This document shows, piece after piece, positions 21,579 through 27,087 of a stretch of 27,087 nucleotides of DNA. Source of the stretch: DASYYE01 sp035946955. Lineage in GTDB: Bacteria; Actinomycetota; Actinomycetes; Streptosporangiales; Streptosporangiaceae. The DNA is taken from assembly GCA_035946955.1 (NCBI GenBank), contig DASYYE010000094.1, positions 1 through 27,087 on the forward strand, given 5' to 3'. The position numbers and the translations under genes are program-made. The notes under the pieces were generated by a model, which worked only from the letters and a program-made list of their open reading frames with translations, did not search any database and was not told where the DNA came from. Numbering within the stretch: the first letter of the stretch is position 1; every line of letters starts with the position of its first letter.

Positions 21579-22454
21579 CTATGAGCACTGCCAGGTGAAG
21601 GATGTCTCCGTGGTCCGCCCGTCATTGAGGTCCTCGTGCCGCGACAGCCAGTACAGGGCACCGCAGTCACCCCACATCATGCCGGCCCGGCCGTCCGTGT
21701 CGATCTGGGCGAGCAGCGTCCACCGCGCCTGTTCAGCCGGCACCCGCGGGTCTTGTGGATCCGGGTTGGCCAGGGCGGACATGGCCACTTCCCACTCCAC
21801 TGGGCCTTGAACCGGGTCCGCGTAACCCCCGACTTGGTGATGGGGGCCGATTATCCGTCCAGCAAGACTCTCCGTGAACTTGGCGTCGTTGACTGGATGG
21901 CCCAGAAATGCACGCAGATCTTCGCCGGGTGAGCTGAAGGCCGCCCGTAGATCGGGGTGCTCCCATCCCGGAAACGTCACCACGGCCTCCACGGTCAACT
22001 CCACCCGCTCGTAGGGCCTGATGCCTTCCGGACATGCCCTGGTCGATACGGGCTCGCCCGCGCCAACGTAGAGGGTGCGGGCCCCGGCTGAGGTCTGCGG
22101 ATCCCAGTAACCGACGATCGCCTCGCAATTGTCGTACTGGCCGTCGAAGTAGAAGAACAGCAGCGTCCCAGCAGGCGGCAGCATTATGTCCAGCGGCACC
22201 CCCGCCAGCGCGGCGCAGTCGACCGCAGCCACGAACGACAACGGCCCATGACCGTCCCAGAACGGCCATTCCGCGGAGTCCGGCAACGCCGGGTTCCCGC
22301 CCAGCACTCCAGCCGTCCGGTCTCCCGGGGCCGCATGACGGAGGGCGGCGGCGGGCCGGAGCAGTTGCAGCCACCGGTCAGCGACGTCGGCAGGTAGATG
22401 CCTACGTGCGATCTCAGCGACCAGTTCGCGGTCAGACACGGCCCGATTATCCAT
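21579..22454 (-). CDS. YwqG-like (DUF1963) protein
   Basis: 291 residues. GVLGGNPALPDSAEWPFWDGHGPLSFVAAVDCAALAG, TLLFFYFDGQYDN and the C-terminal RWTLLAQIDTD...MMWGDCGALYWLSRHEDL follow the YwqG/DUF1963 pattern (GG.P.lP....WP......pl.flaQid). The function of the family is unknown; members are often found in scattered, immunity-protein-like contexts. It begins 33 bp after the lyase stop on the same strand. The copy of the lyase tail downstream of it suggests that this gene was inserted together with, or between, duplicated sequences. Confidence 0.8.
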   Translation of the reverse strand: MDNRAVSDRELVAEIARRHLPADVADRWLQLLRPAAALRHAAPGDRTAGVLGGNPALPDSAEWPFWDGHGPLSFVAAVDCAALAGVPLDIMLPPAGTLLFFYFDGQYDNCEAIVGYWDPQTSAGARTLYVGAGEPVSTRACPEGIRPYERVELTVEAVVTFPGWEHPDLRAAFSSPGEDLRAFLGHPVNDAKFTESLAGRIIGPHHQVGGYADPVQGPVEWEVAMSALANPDPQDPRVPAEQARWTLLAQIDTDGRAGMMWGDCGALYWLSRHEDLNDGRTTETSFTWQCS

Positions 22455-22487
22455 CAGTCCTATCGGTATGGCCGGGCGCCGTGGCTT

Positions 22488-23873
22488 TCAGCGTGCTGGC
22501 TCGAACCGGGCGGTGAAGTGGCGCAGCCGTTTGGGCTGGGAGACGATCCGCATGCCGGGCAGGGTGGACGACCGGGCGGCGACCCGGGTGACGACCTCGA
22601 TCACGTAGTCGATGTGGCTCTGGGTGTAGGTGCGGCGGGGAATGGCAAGGCGGACCAGGTCCATCGCGGCCGCGCTCTCGGTGCCGTCCGGGCGCAGGCC
22701 GAACATCACCGTCCCGATCTCGCAGCTGCGGACCCCGCCCTCGAGGTACAGGGCGCACGCGAGCGCCTGCCCCGGGTAGGCCAGTGGGTCGATGTGCGGC
22801 AGCATCGCCCTGGCGTCGACAAAAACGGCATGGCCGCCGAACGGCACGACGACCGGGACACCGGCTTTCTCCAGGGCCTCCCCGAGGTACTCCACCGACC
22901 GGACCCGGTAACGCAGGTAGTCATGGTCGACGGCCTCGCGCAGCCCCTGGGCGATCGCCTCCAGGTCGCGTCCGGCCAGGCCACCGTAGGTGGGGAAACC
23001 CTCGGTGAGGATCTCCAGGTTGCGGCAGCGCTCGGCGAGGTCGTCGTCGTTCAGCGCGAGCCAGCCGCCGATGTTGGCCAGCGGATCCTTCTTGGCCGAC
23101 ATCGTCATGCCGTCTGCCAGGCCCGCCATCTCGCGGATGATGCCGGCGGCCGGGACGTCCGCGTAGCCGGGTTCCCGGGTCCTGATGAACCAGGCGTTCT
23201 CCGCGATCCGGCAGGAGTCGAGGAAGAGCGGTTTACCAAACCTGTCGCACACCTCGCGGACCGCGCGGAGGTTGGCCATGCTGACGGGCTGGCCGCCACC
23301 GGAGTTGTTGGTGACCGTCACCATCACCAGCGGGACCTCGTCGGCCCGCTCCGACAGCAGGCGCTCCAGCGCGGCCACGTCCATGTTGCCCTTGAACGGG
23401 TGACGGGCGGCGGGCTGGACGCCCTCGGCGATTGGCAGGTCGACCGCGCTGGCGCCGGTGGACTCGATGTTGGCCCGGGTGGTGTCGAAGTGGGTGTTGT
23501 TCGGCACGGTCAGGCCGGGCCCGCCGACCGCGGTGAACAGGATGTTCTCCGCGGCCCGGCCCTGGTGTGTGGGCAGCACGTGCGCGAACGGGAACAGTTC
23601 TGTCACCGCCTCGCGGAACCGGTGGAACGAGGGCGCCCCGGCATAGGCCTCGTTGCCCCGCTGGATGCCGGCCCACTGCTCGGCCGACATGGCCCCGGTG
23701 CCCGAGTCGGTCAGCAGGTCGATGAGCACGTCCTCGGCGGCCAGCTCGAACAGGTTGTAATCCGCGGCCACGAGGGCACTGGACCGCTCGGCGCGCGTGG
23801 TCAGCCGCATCGGCTCGACCGAGTGGATCCGGAACGGCTCGATGATCGTGTGGAACGGCTCGTCGGTCTGCAC
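22488..23873 (-). CDS. Tryptophanase / tyrosine phenol-lyase family enzyme
   Basis: A 461-residue PLP-dependent beta-eliminating lyase that splits tryptophan or tyrosine to pyruvate, ammonia and indole or phenol. The N terminus EPFRIHSVEPMRLTTRAERSSAL...YNLFELAAEDVLIDLLTDSGTGAMS is diagnostic. LPTHQGRAAENILF contacts the cofactor phosphate, DSCRIAENAWFIR holds the PLP-contacting Asp/Arg region, and MSAKKDPLANIGG carries the PLP lysine (Lys261 or 262). GGHAVFVDAR and GVRSCEIGT are also conserved. I cannot decide between the two substrates by eye. Start: GTG 23873 opens the conserved N terminus, although its ribosome binding site is weak. The final 44 bp are repeated downstream at 21396-21439. 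Confidence 0.92.
   Translation of the reverse strand: MQTDEPFHTIIEPFRIHSVEPMRLTTRAERSSALVAADYNLFELAAEDVLIDLLTDSGTGAMSAEQWAGIQRGNEAYAGAPSFHRFREAVTELFPFAHVLPTHQGRAAENILFTAVGGPGLTVPNNTHFDTTRANIESTGASAVDLPIAEGVQPAARHPFKGNMDVAALERLLSERADEVPLVMVTVTNNSGGGQPVSMANLRAVREVCDRFGKPLFLDSCRIAENAWFIRTREPGYADVPAAGIIREMAGLADGMTMSAKKDPLANIGGWLALNDDDLAERCRNLEILTEGFPTYGGLAGRDLEAIAQGLREAVDHDYLRYRVRSVEYLGEALEKAGVPVVVPFGGHAVFVDARAMLPHIDPLAYPGQALACALYLEGGVRSCEIGTVMFGLRPDGTESAAAMDLVRLAIPRRTYTQSHIDYVIEVVTRVAARSSTLPGMRIVSQPKRLRHFTARFEPAR
22495..22538. repeat. Direct repeat copy within the lyase 3' end (partner at 21396-21439)
   Basis: The 44 bases match 21396-21439 with six mismatches, in the same orientation, with a 1,099-bp offset. 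The unit contains the whole YwqG-like gene. Mismatches fall partly at third codon positions, so the second copy was probably once coding. Confidence 0.75.
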
Positions 23874-23927
23874 CCGTGCATGTTCTCAACCCGCGCGGCG
23901 TGGGGGAAGGGAGCTGTCAGCAGGCGG

Positions 23928-23953
23928 TGTCGATCCGGGCGGGTGTGGTGCGA
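23928..23953 (+). promoter_or_regulatory. Candidate ECF42-dependent promoter
   Basis: TGTCGA (23928-23933), 17 bases, then CGA (23951-23953). From memory, ECF42 sigma factors recognise TGTCGA at -35 and CGA (or CGT-like variants) at -10. It lies 57-82 bp upstream of the first YciI gene, whose operon ends with the ECF42 gene, so autoregulation is indicated. Confidence 0.65.
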
Positions 23954-24009
23954 CGTAGTAGGTGGAGGCCGGCGGCAGGCGCCGGCCCGGACCCAAGGGG
24001 AGAACTACG

Positions 24010-24303
24010 ATGAGCAAATACGTCATGGCTTTCCGTGGCCAGCCCGACCGCACCGCCTCGCCAGATGAGGAGCAGGCCTGGGGAGCGTGGTTCGGGCAGC
24101 TCGGGCCGGCGATCGTGGACCGCGGCAACCGGGTCGGCGCGACCCGTACCCTGACCGCGGCGCACCATGGTGACGCGGGTGTGCTGACCGGCTACGTGGT
24201 CATCGACGCCGCGGACCTCGACGCCGCGGCCAAGCTGGCCGCTGGCTGCCCGGGGCTGGCCAACGGCGTTGACGTCGAGGTCGCCGAAGTTATCCCTTCG
24301 TGA
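24010..24303 (+). CDS. YciI/DGPF family protein
   Basis: A 97-residue ferredoxin-fold protein: SKYVMAFRGQPDRTASPDEEQAWGAWFGQLGPAIVDRGNRVGATRTLTAA...GVLTGYVVIDAADLDAAAKLAAGCPGLANGVDVEVAEVIPS. The ending 'GYVVIDAADLDAAAKLAAGCPGL...VEV.EV' is standard for the YciI-related (DGPF) family that accompanies ECF42 sigma factors. Its molecular role is unknown. The ATG at 24010 follows GGGGAGAACTACG. It is the first gene of a three-gene operon preceded by the TGTCGA-N17-CGA sequence. Confidence 0.9.
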   Translation: MSKYVMAFRGQPDRTASPDEEQAWGAWFGQLGPAIVDRGNRVGATRTLTAAHHGDAGVLTGYVVIDAADLDAAAKLAAGCPGLANGVDVEVAEVIPS

Positions 24304-24351
24304 CCAGGGTGTGCGGTGACGACCTCGAGCACAGGAAGCGAGGCGGGTGAG

Positions 24352-24702
24352 ATGGCCGAGTACATGGTGTTCATCTGGGACGACGAACAGGCGTGGGAGC
24401 GGGCCGACCCGGGCACCGTGACCACGGCGATGGCCGCGCACCAAGAGTTCATGACTCGCAACGCAGGGGCGCTGCGCGGCGGCAACCGGCTGCACCCGTC
24501 TCCGGCCTCGACGTCGGTCCGGCACACCCCGGACGGCGGGGTGACGGTCAGCGATGGCGCGTTCGCCGAGACCAAAGAGGTGATCGGCGGCTACTACCTG
24601 ATCGAGGCCGCTGACCTCGATGAGGCGCTGCGCATCGCCGCCGAGGTACCTGCCCCGTTCGGCGGGGTCGAGGTCCGCCCGGTCATGTCAGTACCCAGGT
24701 GA
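24352..24702 (+). CDS. YciI/DGPF family protein (second copy)
   Basis: A 116-residue relative of the preceding protein: AEYMVFIWDDEQAWERADPGTVTTAMAAHQEFMTRNAGALRGGNRLHPSPASTSVRHTPDGGVTVSDGAFAETKEVIGGYYLIEAADLDEALRIAAEVPAPFGGVEVRPVM. 'DGPF'-type proteins take their name from the segment here read as SDGAFAETKEVIGGYYLIE. The ATG at 24352 is preferred because it opens the fold; a GTG at 24316 would add 12 residues. It precedes the ECF42 gene by 13 bp. Two paralogues in one ECF42 operon are common; whether they form a heteromer is unknown. Confidence 0.9.
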   Translation: MAEYMVFIWDDEQAWERADPGTVTTAMAAHQEFMTRNAGALRGGNRLHPSPASTSVRHTPDGGVTVSDGAFAETKEVIGGYYLIEAADLDEALRIAAEVPAPFGGVEVRPVMSVPR

Positions 24703-24715
24703 CCGGGACGGCCTG

Positions 24716-25969
24716 ATGGACCCGGTGGTCGCGGCGGCGGTGGCCGAGGCACACCGCACTGAGTGGGGACTGGTCGTCGCCGCCGCGGCCCGGCTCACCG
24801 GCGACCTGGACGCCGCCGAGGACTGCGCCCAGGACGCCTATGCCAGCGCGGTCGCCATGTGGGCGGAGCACGGGGTGCCCGAGCGGTCCGGGGCATGGCT
24901 GACCACGGTGGCCCGGCGACGGGCAATGGACCTGATCCGCCGCCGCGACACACTGCGCGCCAAGCTGCCCCTGCTCGCGGACCCAGACCCGGTTGTCACA
25001 GATGCCGGGGATGCCGTTGATGCCGGGGGCGGGGAGGTGATCCCGGATGACCGGCTGCGGCTGGTCTTCACGTGCTGCCATCCGGCGCTCGCCGTGGACG
25101 CCCGGGTCGCGCTCACCCTGCGGCTGCTGTGCGGGCTGACCACCGCCGAGGTCGCCCGCGCGTTCCTGACCAGCGAAGCGACCATGGCCGCCCGGATCAC
25201 CCGCGCCAAGAAGAAGATCACCGCCGCCCGTATCCCGTACCGGATCCCCGACCCCGGCGAGCTCCCGGAGCGGCTGACCGCCGTACTGGACGTCGTCCAC
25301 CTGGTGTTCACCACCGGGCACACCGCCCCGGCCGGTGACACTCTTCAGCGCCGGGAACTGGCCGAACGGGCCCTGGACCTGGCCAGGATGCTGCGGCTGC
25401 TGCTGCCCGGCGACCCGGGTGTGGCGGGGCTGCTCGCGCTCATCCTGCTCACCGACGCCCGCCGGCACGCCCGCACCGGCCCGGACGGCCGGCTGCTCCT
25501 GCTGGCCGAACAAGACCGCGACGCGTGGGACCACAGCGAGATCAGCGAAGGTCTCAGCCTCACCCAGGAGGCGCTGCGGCAGCGCCCCTACACCCGCTAC
25601 CCGCTGATGGCCGCCATCGCCGCCACCCACGCGACCGCGCCCCGCTTCGAGGCGACCGACTGGGTGCAGATCCTGGCCCTGTACGACCAGCTCACCGCGA
25701 TCTGGCCGTCCCCGATCGTGGCCCTCAACCGCGCCATCGCCCTCGGGGAGGCCCGTGGGGCCGCCGCTGGGCTGGCCGCTCTCGACGCCCTGGCAGCCGA
25801 GCCGCAACTGACCGGCTACCACTACCTGCCCGCCGCCCGTGCCGAATACCTCCGGCGGCTCCACCGCATCGAGGAGGCCCGCCTCGCCTACGACGAGGCC
25901 CTGGTCCTGGCGGACAACACCACCGAACGCGACTACCTCACGGCCCGCCGCGCTGACCTGGACGCCTGA
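24716..25969 (+). CDS. ECF42-type RNA polymerase sigma factor with C-terminal extension
   Basis: 417 residues. Sigma region 2 (about 5-75) reads VAEAHRTEWGLVVAAAARLTGDLDAAEDCAQDAYASAVAMWAEHGVPERSGAWLTTVARRRAMDLIRR. Region 4 (about 125-175) reads VALTLRLLCGLTTAEVARAFLTSEATMAARITRAKKKI. A long helical, TPR-like C-terminal region (about 190-417, DUF6596) includes LVFTTGHTAP...RRELAERALDLARMLRLLLP and ALNRAIALGEARGAAAGLAAL. This architecture and the adjacent YciI genes define ECF42; no anti-sigma gene is expected, and the extension probably controls activity. The ATG at 24716 lies 13 bp after the second YciI gene. Confidence 0.95.
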   Translation: MDPVVAAAVAEAHRTEWGLVVAAAARLTGDLDAAEDCAQDAYASAVAMWAEHGVPERSGAWLTTVARRRAMDLIRRRDTLRAKLPLLADPDPVVTDAGDAVDAGGGEVIPDDRLRLVFTCCHPALAVDARVALTLRLLCGLTTAEVARAFLTSEATMAARITRAKKKITAARIPYRIPDPGELPERLTAVLDVVHLVFTTGHTAPAGDTLQRRELAERALDLARMLRLLLPGDPGVAGLLALILLTDARRHARTGPDGRLLLLAEQDRDAWDHSEISEGLSLTQEALRQRPYTRYPLMAAIAATHATAPRFEATDWVQILALYDQLTAIWPSPIVALNRAIALGEARGAAAGLAALDALAAEPQLTGYHYLPAARAEYLRRLHRIEEARLAYDEALVLADNTTERDYLTARRADLDA

Positions 25970-25986
25970 CCGGCCCCGCCTCGGCG

Positions 25987-26535
25987 TTACGTCGTTGACG
26001 CCCCGGGCGGCCCCGCCAGCCCGGGCACTCCGCCTCTCTTGCTGTTATCAGCATCTCCCTGCCCGGCGGGACGCTGCAGGCATTTCAGCAGCTCACCGAG
26101 CTGCTGCTGCTGAGCGGGGGTCAGCGGCGCCAGGAACCGGCGTTGCTGCTCGTCGAGGATTGCTACGGCCTCGAGCTTGGCCGCGTGCCCCGACGGTGTC
26201 GGCTCGACCAGGAAGGCACGCCGGTCGCGTGGGTGGCGCTGGCGGACCACGTAGCCCTTGCGTTCCAGGTCGTCGATGAGGCTGACCATGGTGGTGCGGT
26301 CGATCCGCAGGGTGTCACCCAGCGCCTTCTGGGTCATGGGTTCCCACTCCGTCACCAATGTCAGGATCCCAACCTGGCGGGCGGTGAGCTGGACACGGCC
26401 GAGCATCTCGTTGGCCAGGGCATGTGACAGCTCAGCCGCCCGGTAGAGGAGGAAGGGAACCCGGTCCCGCATCGACGGCGGCAGCGCCTGGCGTCGCGGC
26501 CCGGCCGCTCCGGGCGCCGGGTGCTGCTCTGTCAT
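25987..26535 (-). CDS. MarR family transcriptional regulator
   Basis: 182 residues. The dimerisation helix (LLYRAAELSHALANEMLG) is followed by a winged helix (about 50-125): LTARQVGILTLVTEWEPMTQKALGDTLRIDRTTMVSLIDDLERKGYVVRQRHPRDRRAFLVEPTPSG, with the typical DRRAFLV wing. The C-terminal tail (after about 155) is polar and not conserved. It is divergent from a SnoaL-like gene, and the 125-bp gap contains palindromes, so local repression relieved by a ligand is likely. The ATG at 26535 follows GAGGCG. It converges on the ECF42 gene with a 17-bp gap. Confidence 0.92.
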   Translation of the reverse strand: MTEQHPAPGAAGPRRQALPPSMRDRVPFLLYRAAELSHALANEMLGRVQLTARQVGILTLVTEWEPMTQKALGDTLRIDRTTMVSLIDDLERKGYVVRQRHPRDRRAFLVEPTPSGHAAKLEAVAILDEQQRRFLAPLTPAQQQQLGELLKCLQRPAGQGDADNSKRGGVPGLAGPPGASTT

Positions 26536-26564
26536 CTGCGACGCGCCTCAGATTGTCAGTGGAC

Positions 26565-26594
26565 GGATAATCAGTAATCCTGATAATATTCAGG
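26565..26594. promoter_or_regulatory. Overlapping inverted repeats, candidate MarR operator
   Basis: ATCAG-TAATC-CTGAT (26570-26584) is a perfect 5-bp inverted repeat that extends imperfectly. CCTGA-TAATAT-TCAGG (26579-26594) is a second perfect 5-bp repeat overlapping it. This AT-rich stretch sits between the divergent marR and SnoaL-like genes, where MarR proteins usually bind, and TAATAT (26584-26589) could be a -10 element. Confidence 0.5.
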
Positions 26595-26660
26595 TGTCGA
26601 CGACAGGTGAACGACGGCCCCCGGCCACACCTTTCGACGCCTCGTCTGGAAGGAAAGTCC

Positions 26661-27087
26661 ATGACAGCCCCTGACGAGCGCTCCAGCCAAGCGGCAGCCG
26701 TGTACCGGGGCTTCATCACCGCACTGAACAACGGCGACGTGGCTGCGGCCGAGGAGTTCGTAGACACCCAGCGCTACCGGGAGAACTGCATCGGGTTCAC
26801 GCACGGATTCGTGGACTGGGAACAGGCCAAGGCATCGCTCCGCCAGGTCTGGAAAGGCCTGCCGGACCTCCGCGCCGAGCTGCCGGACATCGTGGCCGAC
26901 GGCGGGGTCGTGGTTGCGCACGGCACGGCCCGGGGCACCGCGACAGGCCGGCTCTATGGGGCGCCAGCCACCAAACGGTCGTTTGCGGCCAGCTTCTTCG
27001 ACTACGTGCGCGTCGAGGACGGCCGCATTGTCGAGCGGATCCAGCAAACCGACATCCTCGACCAGATGCGCCAGCTCTACGGCCGGC
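26661..27087 (+). CDS. SnoaL-like ester cyclase/NTF2-fold protein, partial
   Basis: An open frame of 142 codons running off the window end. It reads TAPDERSSQAAAVYRGFITALNNGDVAAAEEFVDTQRYRENCIGFTHGFVDWEQAKASLRQVWKGLPDLRAELPDIVADGGVVVAHGTARGTATGRLYGAPATKRSFAASFFDYVRVEDGRIVERIQQTDILDQMRQLYG. The pattern of 'GF', 'D....D..ADG..V..R/HGT..G', '...' and 'DG+IVE' is that of the SnoaL-like/ester cyclase family, small alpha+beta-barrel proteins. The substrate is unknown. The ATG at 26661 follows GGAAGGAAAG. It is divergent from MarR and probably controlled by it. Only a few C-terminal residues are likely missing. Confidence 0.85.
   Translation, partial: MTAPDERSSQAAAVYRGFITALNNGDVAAAEEFVDTQRYRENCIGFTHGFVDWEQAKASLRQVWKGLPDLRAELPDIVADGGVVVAHGTARGTATGRLYGAPATKRSFAASFFDYVRVEDGRIVERIQQTDILDQMRQLYGR

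Noticed and set aside
22398..24068. 556-codon plus-strand frame over the tryptophanase-family gene
   Set aside because: It is the complement of a well-conserved PLP enzyme, has no domain of its own and is dominated by codon-position GC bias.

Overview
The window is high-GC, densely coded DNA. Codon use, frequent GTG starts, mycothiol-type DinB-fold proteins (TIGR03083 and TIGR03086 families), a CU044_5270-family protein, an ECF42 sigma factor with YciI partners and a DUF6247 protein all point to an actinomycete (Actinomycetota), probably a soil filamentous or related lineage. Species cannot be assigned. No rRNA, tRNA, CRISPR array or intact insertion sequence was seen, so this looks like a chromosomal region.

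Layout. 1-4300: a NarL-type response regulator and GAF histidine kinase pair, then a secreted S53 (sedolisin/kumamolisin-like) peptidase; TGAC...GTCA palindromes lie upstream of both units. 4311-8329: a divergent LysR regulator (probable CbbR) and a compact red-type Form I RuBisCO operon, cbbL-cbbS-cbbX. 8415-9011: a GPP34-domain protein. 9046-10713: a sigma-70/ECF factor with a downstream CU044_5270 membrane protein, preceded by an 11-codon upstream reading frame that overlaps the sigma start. 10927-12616: a divergent NmrA-like oxidoreductase and TetR regulator. 12853-14334: a TIGR03083 protein and a probable RelE/ParE-like toxin with a DUF6247 partner.

14431-19001 is the most notable block. 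On the minus strand, 6-pyruvoyl/6-carboxytetrahydropterin synthase, a methyltransferase, a GT4 glycosyltransferase and a short-chain dehydrogenase are tightly packed, with two 4-nt start/stop overlaps. Divergent from them are a cysteine-containing helix-turn-helix regulator and a GTP cyclohydrolase I. FolE, a PTPS and an SDR are the three activities that build tetrahydrobiopterin. The added glycosyltransferase and methyltransferase suggest a modified or glycosylated pterin. QueE and QueC, needed for 7-deazapurines, are absent here.

19045-23873 (all minus strand): a secreted DUF1996 protein, a TIGR03086 protein, a RibD/DHFR-like reductase, a YwqG-like (DUF1963) protein, and a tryptophanase/tyrosine phenol-lyase. 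The last ~44 bp of the lyase gene are repeated about 1.1 kb downstream, beyond the YwqG-like gene. 24010-25969: two YciI/DGPF proteins and an ECF42 sigma factor, preceded by a sequence matching the ECF42 promoter (TGTCGA, 17 bp, CGA). 25987-27087: a MarR regulator divergent from a SnoaL-like protein that runs off the window end.

All assignments come from reading protein motifs and DNA by eye; no database search was run.
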